Shown: one piece after another, positions 6,015 to 13,756 of the stretch
How positions within the stretch are numbered: position 1 is the first letter of the stretch
Layout of the letters: each line of letters opens with the position of its first letter
Source of the DNA: an uncultured Trueperaceae bacterium
GTDB taxonomy: Bacteria; Deinococcota; Deinococci; Deinococcales; Trueperaceae
Assembly: GCA_937911855.1 (NCBI GenBank)
Contig: CALDPK010000102.1
Span: 1 to 13,756 of the forward strand
Direction: 5' to 3'
DNA length: 13,756 nucleotides
Notes under the pieces: generated by a model
What the model was told of the DNA's origin: nothing
The model's database searches: none
What the model saw: only the letters and a program-made list of their open reading frames with translations
Program-made: the position numbers and the translations under genes

Positions 6015-6857
6015 ATGGCACGCGACTATTACGACAGAAAGCGCAATACCTGGGACCGCGGCCGGGACGAAGTCCGCTCCTGGTTCGGAGATGAAGAAGC
6101 AGAACGGCGCCGCATGCATGACGCCCGTGAATCAGACTGGGACGGCTCAGGCTCCGGGTATCGCAACCCTTACCGGGAGGACCGCAATGACCACAGGGGC
6201 CCGGGCTTCCGTGAAGACCTGGCTGACATGGAATACGACCGCGACTGGGACATGGATAACCGGTCCGGCGACCATTTCGAAGGCTACCGTTCCCGCAGCC
6301 AGCAGGGCGGCGGCATGAACCGCGGCGGCTGGCACGAGCGTGACGAGCGCTCGATGTATGGCGGCAGCCAGGCCGGTCGCTGGGGAGGCCAGGAAGGCAT
6401 GCCCCAGAGAAGGCACTCTTCCGGCGGCCAGTACTCCGGGGGTCAATATTCCGGTGGACAGTATTACTCCGGTGGGCAGCATTCCGGCGGGCACACCGAC
6501 TACACGGGTCACGGCCCGAGCGGTTACCGCCGTTCGGACGAACGGATCACCGAGGAAGTCAACGACGCGCTCACCTGGGACTGGCGTGTGGATGCAACGG
6601 ACATCTCAGTTGAAGTGCAGGACGGCATCGTCACGCTGAGCGGCCACGTCCGCGACCGGCGGATGAAGCGCCGCGCCGAAGACGTGGCGGAGAACATCCG
6701 CGGCGTGGATGACGTCCAGAACCAGCTCCGCGTCGGTTCATCGGGCGGCAGCAGGGATTCGTCCGGAAGTGACAGCGGCTTCCAGTCGTCCGGGCAGACA
6801 GCCCGCCAGTCGGGAAGCAGCACCGTGACCGGCTACGAACCCGGCGACGACGACTGA
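6015..6857 (+). CDS. BON-domain protein with SWFGD N-terminus and SGGQY repeats
   Basis: This 280-residue protein begins with a charged segment containing RSWFGDEEAERRR (21-33), a motif I recognise from stress-related BON-domain proteins of several diderm bacteria. Residues 40-165 are hydrophilic and low in complexity, rich in Asp, Arg, Gly and Tyr, with four to five SGGQY/SGGQH units (136-160). A BON domain follows at about 170-240: RRSDERITEEVNDALTW, then DISVEVQDGIVTLSGHV and AENIRGVDDVQNQLRV. The tail (241-280) is Ser/Gly-rich and ends acidic. No signal peptide or membrane segment is seen, so it looks cytoplasmic, unlike OsmY. BON domains are thought to bind membranes or other surfaces; the exact role is unknown. 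It is monocistronic, with a strong ribosome-binding site and its own terminator, which suggests high or inducible expression. The long Gly/Tyr/Arg-rich middle may be intrinsically disordered. Confidence 0.85.
   Translation: MARDYYDRKRNTWDRGRDEVRSWFGDEEAERRRMHDARESDWDGSGSGYRNPYREDRNDHRGPGFREDLADMEYDRDWDMDNRSGDHFEGYRSRSQQGGGMNRGGWHERDERSMYGGSQAGRWGGQEGMPQRRHSSGGQYSGGQYSGGQYYSGGQHSGGHTDYTGHGPSGYRRSDERITEEVNDALTWDWRVDATDISVEVQDGIVTLSGHVRDRRMKRRAEDVAENIRGVDDVQNQLRVGSSGGSRDSSGSDSGFQSSGQTARQSGSSTVTGYEPGDDD
6420..6494 (+). repeat. In-frame 15-base tandem repeat coding SGGQY/SGGQH
   Basis: Twenty-five codons encode SGGQY, SGGQY, SGGQYY, SGGQH and SGGH. Third positions vary between units (GGC, GGG, GGT, GGA; CAG, CAA; TAC, TAT), so the array is not a fresh slippage product and the peptide repeat appears to be kept by selection. 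Confidence 0.85.
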
Positions 6858-6879
6858 GCGTCAATTACAGCTCAATGTT

Positions 6880-6916
6880 TCCGGGCAGCCTGTCATCAGG
6901 CTGCCCGGATTCCTTT
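6880..6916 (+). terminator. Intrinsic terminator of the BON-domain gene
   Basis: A perfect 12-bp stem, CCGGGCAGCCTG (6881-6892) with CAGGCTGCCCGG (6897-6908), closes a TCAT loop and is followed by ATTCCTTTT. A T-A pair extends it to 13 bp. It lies 23 bases after the BON stop and 21 bases beyond the stop of the convergent RND gene. On the minus strand no U-run follows, so for the efflux operon it would at best be a weak terminator. Confidence 0.88.
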
Positions 6917-6929
6917 TCAAGTGTCCCGT

Positions 6930-9900
6930 TCAAGCGGCCGGTGCTCCCTGCGCCTTCTCCCGGGCGATCCTCTCGTAAGTCTTGCGCTCGAAGGTGAGGA
7001 ACGCAGCGGGAATCACGTACAGGGTCAGCAGCGCTGACGTCAGCACGCCACCCAGGATGATGTAGCCAAGCGGCTCACGCAGCTCACTGCCTTCGCCGAT
7101 GCCCAGCAGCAGCGGCAGGCTGATCACAAGCACTGTGACGGTGGTCATGACGATCGGGCGGAACCGTTCATGCGCCGCCTCGAGCAGTGCCTGGACCAGT
7201 TCCATGCCGGCGCGGGCCCGCACCAGCGCTGCGTCGAGCAGCAGGATCGCGTTCTTGGTGACCAGCCCGATCAGCATCACCACACCCAGCACACTGATGA
7301 CGTCCAGGTTCATGCCGGCCAGCCACAGCGTCCACAGGGCACCGACCAGCGCCAGCGGCACCGTCAGCAGCAGGTAGATGGGGTAGCGGAAACTGTTGAA
7401 CTGGCTGCCGATGGCCAGGTAGTTGAGCAGCAGCGCGATGCCGAACGCGATCGGTCCGAAGGTCATGAGTTCGGACAGCAGGTCGAAGCCCGCGCCCTCG
7501 ACCTCGGTGACGCTCTCGTCGAGGATGCCTTCTGCCACCAGCAGGCGCTGCAGCTCCGTCTCGGCAGCCGAAGCGACCGTGCCCGGCACCAGGCTGGCGC
7601 TGACCGTCACGCTGTACAGCTGATCGGTACGGTTGACCGCCGCGGGCGCTTCGCGCGTCACGAAATCACCAAGGCTGCTGAGCGGCATGCTCGTCTGCAG
7701 CGCCTGGGAAACGATCGGCAGGTTGCTCAGTGAAAGCTCGTCGCGCAGCGTGGTGGGATCGGCCTTCACGACGATGGGCAGGTCACCCTGTTCGCCGCTG
7801 CGCATCACGCCAGCCTGAACGCCGACGTTGTACAGGCGCAGGCTCTGGAACACGTCTGCGTTGGTGAGCCCACTGCCGTCCATGCGGGCAGGATCCGTGC
7901 GGAACACCCGCTCGGTGACCTGTTCAGGCAGGTCGGTATCGACGCTGTGGAAGTACTGGTTGGCGTTGAGCAGGCTGACCAGCTGCTCTGCCCTGCCCTG
8001 CAGGAGTTCACGGTCAAGGGAGCCCAGGCTGACGGATACGCCCGCACCGCCCAGTCCCAGGCCGGCATCACTGGCGGCCACGTTGATCTCGATGTCGGGG
8101 CGATCGGCCAGTTCCCGTTCCAGGCGTTCCTGAAGCACGGGCCCCATCGCATCGGTGCCCAGGACACGCTGGTCGCGGGGCGCCAGCCCAAGTACGAAGC
8201 CTATCGATTCCGGCGAGCCGGCTCCCAGCAGTCCGGCGCTGCCGACTGTCACCTGCACGTCCTGGATGGCGGGATCCGCCATGAACACGGTCTCGAGCCG
8301 CTGCGCCACCTGGTTGCTGCTCGCCAGGGTGCTGCCCTGCGGCAGGCTGACGTTGCCTTCCAGGAAGCCCGAATCCACGGGCGGCTGGAACTGGAAGCCG
8401 AGCTGAGGGTACACCCAGGCGACCGTGGCCAGCAGGCCGGCTGCAGCAACGAGCACAACCCAGCTGTGCTTCAGTGCGCTGCGCAGCGAGCGCACGTACA
8501 GGTCACGCACCGTGTTTGTGAACCAGTCACCAGCCCTGTACAGCGACAGTGAGATTGCGCCGAAGAAACCAAGGACGACGCGGATGACGTAGCGCAGCAG
8601 CACCAGGATGAGCGGCGTTGCCAGAAGCACCAGCAGCCACACGGGCGCCTGGAAATACCAGATCGCAGCGCCCAGGGCGACGAGCAGAAGCCAGAACCAC
8701 GCCCGCCGGAGCAGCCCCATGCCCCATCTCAGGTCGGTGCCAAACAGGCGGAAGAAGCCGGCGAAACGGCGCCAGCCGGGCGGGAACGGGTCGGGTGAGA
8801 TTGCCAGACGCATCGTCAGGAACAGCATCGCTTCCAGGTACGAGAACGCGATGGCTGCTGCCAGGGTGATTCCGAACTGCATGAAGAACGCGCCGATGAC
8901 ACCGGGCAGGAACGAGATGGGCAGGAACACTGCGAGCAGCGACATGGTGGCAGCAAGCACGGCCGAGGCGACGCTGCTGGCACCCTCGATGACCGCTTCG
9001 CGGATCGGCATGCCCTGTGAGCGGAACCTGTCGATGCTCTCGGCAACGACGATGGCATCGTCAACAACCAGGCCGATGGCGACGGTGATGGCCAGCAACG
9101 TGACGATGTTGAACGTGAAGCCCAGCAGCGCGAACACCACCAGTGCGCCAGCCAGCGAGACCGGGATGGCCAGGACCACTGCGAACACGGTGCCCAGGCG
9201 GCCCACGAAGATGAGCACTATCAGCGATACGGCCAGGGCAGCGATACCCATCTCGAGCATCGTGTCCCGCACGCTGCCGGCGATGAAGTCACTCGTGTCG
9301 TTGATCACTGCAGACTGATAACCGTCCGGCAGCGATTGCCGTTCAAGCGAGGCCAGCACGTTGCCGGCTGCGGCGACGGTATTGGCTCCCTGGCTTTTGC
9401 GGACGTTGAGCAGGATGACGCTCTCGCCGTTGTAGCGCGCGTAGGAGCTGGGCTCGGAGCTGGTATCACGCACGGTGGCGATGTCGCTCACCCGGATGCC
9501 GCGCACCGGATCCACCCGGATCGCAGCCACCTCGGCAAGGCTGACGGGTGAGCCGCGGCCCGTGAGCAGCAGCCGGTTGTCCTGCAGTGACAGGTTGCCG
9601 GCAGGAACGTCCACGGCGCTGCCCTGGATGGCCCCGACCACCTGCATGGCGCTGAGCCCGTACGTTTCAAGCTGCCCGGGCTGCAGCAGCACCTGGATCT
9701 CCCGGTCTGAAGGTCCTATCACGTCGATGCTCGCGATGCCTTCGCTGCGCAGGAGCGCGGGCGCCAGCACGTCCTCGGCGTACGCCTGGACCGCAGCCAG
9801 GTCCACGCCCGGTGCGAACAGCGCAACAGACATGATCGGCTGGTCAGCCGGGTCGAACTTCTGCACGCTGGGCGCCAGAACTGCGTCAGGCAGGGAAGCG

Positions 9901-10250
9901 ACGAGGGCGTTGATCCGCTGACTCACCTCGACGGCAGAACCGTCCAGATCCGAATCAGCCGAGAACTGCACCACCACGCTGCTGACACCCTCGAGGCTGC
10001 TGGAGCTGATCGCCGTTATGCCGCCGAGCGTCGCCAGCGCGTCCTCGATGGGTTCGCTGACCTCGCGGGAAACTTCTTCAGGTCCTGCGCCCGGGTACTG
10101 AGTGATGACAGCTACGATGGGGATGTCGGTGCTGGGCATGAGGTCCACGCCGCGCGTGAAGGCTGCCAGAGCGCCGAACAGCATGATCGCCCCGAACAGG
10201 CTGATGGTCAGAACGTAATTGTCGACAAAGAAGGCAATGAGTTTCTTCAT
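6930..10250 (-). CDS. RND (HAE1-like) efflux pump, inner-membrane transporter
   Basis: This 1106-residue proton-driven pump belongs to the AcrB/MdtB/MexB superfamily and would export drugs or other amphiphiles through the TolC partners. The N-terminus has TM1 (about 12-32) and the porter start MPSTDIPIVAVITQYPGAGPEEV. The proton-relay aspartates are present in TM4 (GLVVDDAIVV, Asp397 and Asp398), as is the TM10 lysine (GLVTKNAILLLD, Lys999). The C-terminal TM block follows the family, ending in YVIPAAFLTF. It is longer than AcrB (1049) mainly because of an extra segment between TM6 and TM7 (about residues 495-590) with added hydrophobic stretches at 517-563. The ATG lies 4 bases after the stop of the membrane-fusion gene, with a weak GGAAG about 14 bases upstream, so translation is probably coupled. 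It is the last gene of the four-gene operon. Substrate unknown. Confidence 0.95.
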   Translation of the reverse strand: MKKLIAFFVDNYVLTISLFGAIMLFGALAAFTRGVDLMPSTDIPIVAVITQYPGAGPEEVSREVSEPIEDALATLGGITAISSSSLEGVSSVVVQFSADSDLDGSAVEVSQRINALVASLPDAVLAPSVQKFDPADQPIMSVALFAPGVDLAAVQAYAEDVLAPALLRSEGIASIDVIGPSDREIQVLLQPGQLETYGLSAMQVVGAIQGSAVDVPAGNLSLQDNRLLLTGRGSPVSLAEVAAIRVDPVRGIRVSDIATVRDTSSEPSSYARYNGESVILLNVRKSQGANTVAAAGNVLASLERQSLPDGYQSAVINDTSDFIAGSVRDTMLEMGIAALAVSLIVLIFVGRLGTVFAVVLAIPVSLAGALVVFALLGFTFNIVTLLAITVAIGLVVDDAIVVAESIDRFRSQGMPIREAVIEGASSVASAVLAATMSLLAVFLPISFLPGVIGAFFMQFGITLAAAIAFSYLEAMLFLTMRLAISPDPFPPGWRRFAGFFRLFGTDLRWGMGLLRRAWFWLLLVALGAAIWYFQAPVWLLVLLATPLILVLLRYVIRVVLGFFGAISLSLYRAGDWFTNTVRDLYVRSLRSALKHSWVVLVAAAGLLATVAWVYPQLGFQFQPPVDSGFLEGNVSLPQGSTLASSNQVAQRLETVFMADPAIQDVQVTVGSAGLLGAGSPESIGFVLGLAPRDQRVLGTDAMGPVLQERLERELADRPDIEINVAASDAGLGLGGAGVSVSLGSLDRELLQGRAEQLVSLLNANQYFHSVDTDLPEQVTERVFRTDPARMDGSGLTNADVFQSLRLYNVGVQAGVMRSGEQGDLPIVVKADPTTLRDELSLSNLPIVSQALQTSMPLSSLGDFVTREAPAAVNRTDQLYSVTVSASLVPGTVASAAETELQRLLVAEGILDESVTEVEGAGFDLLSELMTFGPIAFGIALLLNYLAIGSQFNSFRYPIYLLLTVPLALVGALWTLWLAGMNLDVISVLGVVMLIGLVTKNAILLLDAALVRARAGMELVQALLEAAHERFRPIVMTTVTVLVISLPLLLGIGEGSELREPLGYIILGGVLTSALLTLYVIPAAFLTFERKTYERIAREKAQGAPAA

Positions 10251-10254
10251 GCAG

Positions 10255-11469
10255 TCAGTCGATTACTTCCAGGGCAGTGCCCGGCATCAGGTCGGCCGGC
10301 AACGGGTAAACCACGCGCGCGCCATCCGGCAGGCCGTCAACTACCGCCTGGCCGCCGACTTCAGCGACGACGGTGACGGTCACGGCTTCAGCCCGGCCGT
10401 CCTGCTCGACGAGCAAGGTGTTGCCGCCGCGGATGGCCGAGCTCGGCAGCACCTCGCCGCGGGCGACCTCGAGTTCGTAGCTGAAGCTTGCCACGGCCCC
10501 ACTGGGGATGGGCACGTCGGTCTCCTGGATCTCGGCCGTCATCGTGACCTGCCTGCCGCCCTGCGCCGGCACGCCGCTCGTGGGCCTGAGCACGGCAGGG
10601 TAGCTGCGGCCACCGTAGTCGATGGTGATCCCGTCGTAGTTGTTCATGAGGAAAGGCACGTCCTCGGTGGGTACCGAGAAGCGCCCCAGCTTGGGGCCGC
10701 TGCTGCTCAGCTGAAACACCGGCTGGCCGGCGCCGGTGAACTCGCCGGGGTTGACCATGACCGTCACGACGGTTCCGGCGAACGGAGCGCGCACGGCTGC
10801 CTCCTCAAGCTGCGCTTCAGCCTGAGCGAGTTGCGTCTCGGCACCTACCAGCTGCAGGCGCAGCAATTCCAGGTCTTCGCCGCCAGCGCGGTTGGAGCGG
10901 GCGACGCTGTCCTGCGCCTGCTGCAGGGCCGCGCGGGCCTGGGCCAGCTGGGCCGCCAGCCCGTCAAGGTCGGCGCGGGCGATGGCGCCGGCTTCATGCA
11001 GCTGCTGGGCTTCGTCGTACTGCCGCTGCAGGAGCTGCACGTTGAGCTGAGCTGTCTGCAGGCCGGCGCGCGCCTGGCCGCCGCCTTCCTCGGATGCTGA
11101 CTGGGCCATCTGCAGGTTCACCCGGGCGCTCTCGACCGCGACGCGCGCTGAATCTACCTGCAACTGCAGCTGTTCGTCGTCGATCTGCACCACCACATCG
11201 CCCTGGGCGACCGTTGAGCCTTCGGGCGCCACGATCTGCGCTACCCGGCCGCCCGTGCCGGCTGCTACCAGCGATTCCTGAACGGCTTCGACTGTGACGG
11301 TGGCACGCCGCTCGGTGGTCAGGGCGCCTTCTTCAGCCTGAATGGTCCGGACGCTGCGCCGGAACTCAGTGGGCGCAGTGGTGCTGGCCGCCGGCGCCAC
11401 CTGGGGTTCATCAGCCCCACACGCCGCCAGCAGGAATGCCAGTGCCAGCAGTGGAATCAGTCGTTTCAT
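10255..11469 (-). CDS. RND efflux membrane-fusion (periplasmic adaptor) lipoprotein
   Basis: This 404-residue adaptor links the RND pump to the TolC-type channel. It starts with a lipoprotein signal peptide, MKRLIPLLALAFLLAAC, with lipobox LAAC (Cys17) and Gly at +2, so it should be lipid-anchored in the periplasm. The first half of the lipoyl domain lies at about 58-100 (GGRVAQIVAPEGSTVAQGDVVVQID). A long Ala/Gln-rich helical hairpin covers about 101-222, and the second lipoyl half at 225-255 holds the typical VRAPFAGTVV and NPGEF. Beta-barrel and membrane-proximal domains follow, with IPSGAVASFSYELEVARGEVLPSSAI typical of MexA/AcrA-like adaptors. The ATG overlaps the stop of the upstream TolC-like gene (ATGA), and the stop lies 4 bases before the RND start. 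All expected parts are present. Confidence 0.93.
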   Translation of the reverse strand: MKRLIPLLALAFLLAACGADEPQVAPAASTTAPTEFRRSVRTIQAEEGALTTERRATVTVEAVQESLVAAGTGGRVAQIVAPEGSTVAQGDVVVQIDDEQLQLQVDSARVAVESARVNLQMAQSASEEGGGQARAGLQTAQLNVQLLQRQYDEAQQLHEAGAIARADLDGLAAQLAQARAALQQAQDSVARSNRAGGEDLELLRLQLVGAETQLAQAEAQLEEAAVRAPFAGTVVTVMVNPGEFTGAGQPVFQLSSSGPKLGRFSVPTEDVPFLMNNYDGITIDYGGRSYPAVLRPTSGVPAQGGRQVTMTAEIQETDVPIPSGAVASFSYELEVARGEVLPSSAIRGGNTLLVEQDGRAEAVTVTVVAEVGGQAVVDGLPDGARVVYPLPADLMPGTALEVID

Positions 11470-12497
11470 CTCTCACCGCGCAGCACTGCCGGGCCTTCAA
11501 CCGGCACAAGGGTGCCTGCGCTCAGGCGCAGCAGCGCCACCAGCGCGTCGTTCTCGGCCTGCAGCAGCGCCAGTTCAGCCTGCCTGAGCTGAAGTTCCGA
11601 CTGCTGGAAGGCGATCTCGGAGATCAGGCCGCCTGCCAGGCGCTGCCTTTCGAATTCGTGCCGTTCGGCTGCGTTGGCGTAAGCATCCTGCTCGACCTCG
11701 AGGCGTGCCAGCGCGTCCTGGGCCTGCAGGTGCAGGTTGCGGGCCGACAGCATGAGGCCGCGGCGCGCTTCACTCGCCAGCTGCTCGGTCGTTTCAAGCT
11801 GGGTGCGTGCATCCTCGATCTGGGCTTCACTGGCGTAGCTGGGGTCGAGCATGTCCACACCGGCCTCAGCCAGCTCGAGGCCGTGTTCCACCTGCAGCAG
11901 CTGCGGCAGCCGGGCTGCGGCCGCCAAGGTTGCTTCAAGTGTGGGCAGTGCAGGCAGCATCTCTTCGCCGATCGGCTCGAGTTGGGCGGGGTCGACGGTC
12001 TGGCCGATCATGCCTTCGAGGTTGCTGACGGCAAGCCGCAGGCCGCTTTCAGCGGTATTGGCCAGGACGGCTGCTTCGTCTGCGGCAACCTGTGCGTCGC
12101 GCAGGTCCAGCTGGGTGGCGCTGCCGTTGGCCACGCGGATCTGGGTTATCTCCAGGCCACGCTGCGCCAGCTCAAGGCCCAGTCGCGCCAGTTCAAGCTG
12201 CTCGCGGCCAGCCAGCACGTTGCCATAGGCTTCGGCCAGGTCAGCCACAGCCGTCAGGCGCGCCTGCTCAAGCTCAACGCGCGCGAGTTCAACTGCCTGA
12301 CTGGCCTGCAGCCTGTCGAAACGCAGTGCCAGCGGATCGGCTTCGGTGCGGATGTTGGTTGATTCGGCGTTGATCAGCGTCAGCTGGGCGCTGACCGCAT
12401 CGGGCCGGCCGGGTGCGGCCAGGAGTACTTCCTCAAAGGTGAGGGCCGCGGCAAACGGGGCTGCCAGCAGCCCGACGGTCAGGATCAGTTTCTTCAT
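11466..12497 (-). CDS. Short TolC-family protein, apparently without beta-barrel strands
   Basis: The 343-residue product starts with a signal peptide (MKKLILTVGLLAAPFAAA) and is otherwise almost entirely helical, with Leu/Ala/Glu/Gln-rich coiled-coil stretches of the TolC type: AVADLAEAYGNVLAGREQLELARLGLELAQRGLEI and a matching second half, each followed by a typical turn (RVANGSATQLDLRDAQ; RLAGGLISEIAFQQSE). In TolC homologues two beta hairpins are inserted in the helices. Here these places hold only short links, about 49-64 (RTEADPLALRFDRLQ) and about 212-226 (AGVDMLDPSYASEAQ). The protein is thus much shorter than TolC (mature about 470), and how it could span the outer membrane is unclear. 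GGAGGT lies 9 bases before its ATG, which overlaps the stop of TolC-like protein 1 (ATGA). It may pair with that protein as a periplasmic tunnel subunit; this is inference. Confidence 0.85.
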   Translation of the reverse strand: MKKLILTVGLLAAPFAAALTFEEVLLAAPGRPDAVSAQLTLINAESTNIRTEADPLALRFDRLQASQAVELARVELEQARLTAVADLAEAYGNVLAGREQLELARLGLELAQRGLEITQIRVANGSATQLDLRDAQVAADEAAVLANTAESGLRLAVSNLEGMIGQTVDPAQLEPIGEEMLPALPTLEATLAAAARLPQLLQVEHGLELAEAGVDMLDPSYASEAQIEDARTQLETTEQLASEARRGLMLSARNLHLQAQDALARLEVEQDAYANAAERHEFERQRLAGGLISEIAFQQSELQLRQAELALLQAENDALVALLRLSAGTLVPVEGPAVLRGER

Positions 12498-13756
12498 CGC
12501 GGTTCTACCTCCGAAAGTGGCTGCGCTGTGAATTCATGGAATGCCAGTGTTCGTTCAAGGTGCTGCTGGCGGGCGGATTGCAGTTCGAGTTCGGCGCGCA
12601 TGAGTGCGAGTGCAGCCTGCTGGGTTTCCAGCGGGATCGACAGGCCGAGGGCCTCGCGCTCCTCGGCTTCGGCCAGGCTTGCCTGGGCGTTGCGGAACAG
12701 CAGGTCGGCAAGGTCAAGTTCCCGTTCGGCTGTAGCGAGCTGTCCCTGGAGGGCGGCGCGTTCGTTCGCGGCCAGCTGCCGGGCAGCTGCCAGGGCGTGG
12801 CCGCCTGCGTCCTCCTGAGCCTGAGCAGCGCGCAGGGCGGCGCTCACGGCTGGCGAGATGCTGGCGCTCACCCCGATGGTGAAGCTGCCTTCGATCATCG
12901 TCTCGGGAAACGAGCGGGCTGTGGACTGCCAGTCATAGCTGATGGTCGGCTGCAGGGTGCGGCTCTCCAGTGAAACTCCCAGGCTGTTCTGTTCGTCCAG
13001 GAAGCGGGTGTAGCTCGTCTGTACAACCGGCAGGACGCTGCGGCGGGCGTTGCGGGCGCCGACCACGGTCAGCTCGGCCTGCAGCGCCGCGCGCTGCACG
13101 CTGGCAGCTTCGCCTTCAGGCACGCTCAGGCGCAGCTGCTCCCGCGGTGGTGGCGTACTGTCTCCTACCAGGCTCTGCAGGCCAAGGCGGGCCAGCTCCA
13201 CTCCCGCAGCGGCCGAGGCGACGAGTGTTTCCGCCTCGGCCGCTCCCGCGCGGGCGTCACGGAGTTCCCGTTCGGTGGCAGCTCCGTTGTCGAAGCGGAT
13301 GTTGGTGGACTCAAGCGCGGCGGCGGCGAGCGCGGCCCCTTCCTGTGCCAGCAGCAGTGATTCCTCGGCCAGGTGCAGCTGGTAGGCCGCGCTGATGGCA
13401 GCGACCTGCAGCCCGGTCAGCGTCTCGCGCCAGGACAGTTCAGCCAGAGCGTACTGGAGTACCGCCTGGTCGTACAGGTCCGCCATGTCCCCAAGGGGGA
13501 TCGGCCGCAGGACCAGCCCCAGGCTCAGCTGCGACACCGATTCCGGCGGCATGAACAGCTCGGCAAGTTCATCGGGCAGCCAGTCGAACTCGTTCTCGCC
13601 GGCCTGGAAGGCGCTGTAGCCGGCTGTCAGGTTGAGCGTCACGGGGTCACGCGCCTGTGCCAGGCGGGCTTCTTCGAGGACGAGCTGGGCAGCACTGGCC
13701 GCGAGTCCGGGGTGATCAGCTACCGGCGCGAGGAACGCGTCCAGGTCCAGCGTGAC
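12494..13756 (-). CDS. TolC-family outer-membrane efflux protein, 5'-truncated
   Basis: The frame is open to the right edge, so the start and signal peptide lie outside; 420 residues remain. The visible N-terminus (VTLDLDAFLAPVADHPGLAASAAQLVLEEARLAQARDP) is the first TolC helix. Beta strands follow as in the family: VTLNLTAGYSAF and SQLSLGLVLRPIPLGD in the first half, then PVVQTSYTRF, SLGVSLESRTLQPTISYDW and GSFTIGVSASISP in the second. Long helical coiled-coil pairs with the usual turns (RFDNGAATERELRDAR; EALGLSIPLETQQ) complete the two-repeat layout. An in-frame GTG at 13642 is not the start, because conserved sequence continues upstream. It is the first visible gene of the operon; its stop overlaps the start of the second TolC-like gene. 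It would form the trimeric exit duct of the pump. Confidence 0.9.
   Translation of the reverse strand, partial: VTLDLDAFLAPVADHPGLAASAAQLVLEEARLAQARDPVTLNLTAGYSAFQAGENEFDWLPDELAELFMPPESVSQLSLGLVLRPIPLGDMADLYDQAVLQYALAELSWRETLTGLQVAAISAAYQLHLAEESLLLAQEGAALAAAALESTNIRFDNGAATERELRDARAGAAEAETLVASAAAGVELARLGLQSLVGDSTPPPREQLRLSVPEGEAASVQRAALQAELTVVGARNARRSVLPVVQTSYTRFLDEQNSLGVSLESRTLQPTISYDWQSTARSFPETMIEGSFTIGVSASISPAVSAALRAAQAQEDAGGHALAAARQLAANERAALQGQLATAERELDLADLLFRNAQASLAEAEEREALGLSIPLETQQAALALMRAELELQSARQQHLERTLAFHEFTAQPLSEVEPR

Noticed and set aside
5089..6021. 310-codon minus-strand open frame antisense to hisF
   Set aside because: It is a GC-rich shadow: it is rich in His, Ala, Arg and Asp, has no family resemblance, and lies opposite a clearly conserved coding frame.
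10219..11100. 293-codon plus-strand open frame opposite the adaptor gene
   Set aside because: It lies antisense to the membrane-fusion protein, whose signal peptide, lipoyl halves and coiled coil are all recognisable. Its translation has no recognisable domain and an odd composition.
11436..12362. 308-codon plus-strand open frame opposite the second TolC-like gene
   Set aside because: It is antisense to a gene with a signal peptide, a good ribosome-binding site and TolC helices. The Gln/Leu/Cys-rich translation reflects the reverse of Leu/Ala/Gln codons.
13640..13642. GTG as start of the first TolC-like protein
   Set aside because: Conserved TolC helix sequence continues in frame upstream to the window edge, so the real start is outside.

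Overview
The window is GC-rich throughout and comes from a diderm bacterium: it encodes a lipoprotein-anchored RND efflux system with TolC-type outer-membrane components. The organism cannot be fixed from sequence alone. The HisH and HisF proteins look gammaproteobacterial (Xanthomonas-like motifs, recognised from memory, not searched). The short TolC-like proteins, the fused peptide-type ABC ATPase and the SWFGD/BON protein would also fit other diderms such as the Trueperaceae/Deinococcota. If so, the his genes would be acquired. No mobile element, CRISPR array, rRNA or intact tRNA is seen.

Layout. (1) 3-1295 (+): 3' part of a double-ATPase protein of a peptide/nickel-type ABC importer, ending at a good intrinsic terminator. 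(2) 1452-3311 (-): a full-length ABC exporter half-transporter converging on it; a long imperfect hairpin lies between the two genes, next to a tRNA-like T-loop remnant. (3) 3312-3581: a 270-base divergent intergenic region with candidate promoters for both sides and a stem structure. (4) 3582-5868 (+): three genes with overlapping stop and start codons: a class I SAM methyltransferase, hisH, and a hisF broken by one in-frame TAA where the family has a conserved tyrosine. (5) 6015-6857 (+): a BON-domain protein with a SWFGD N-terminus and SGGQY repeats, with a strong Shine-Dalgarno before it and a near-perfect terminator after it. (6) 6930-13756 (-): a tightly packed efflux operon, transcribed right to left: TolC-like protein 1 (cut by the window edge), TolC-like protein 2, a lipoprotein membrane-fusion protein, and an RND pump.

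How the genes work together. The last four genes form one tripartite efflux system with two oddities. The second TolC paralogue seems to keep the helical tunnel but to have lost the beta-barrel strands. The RND pump carries an extra hydrophobic segment of about 70 residues between TM6 and TM7. HisH and HisF would together form imidazole-glycerol-phosphate synthase, but the window holds no other histidine gene and the HisF frame is interrupted. The nonsense codon in hisF and the barrel-less TolC partner are the observations most worth checking.
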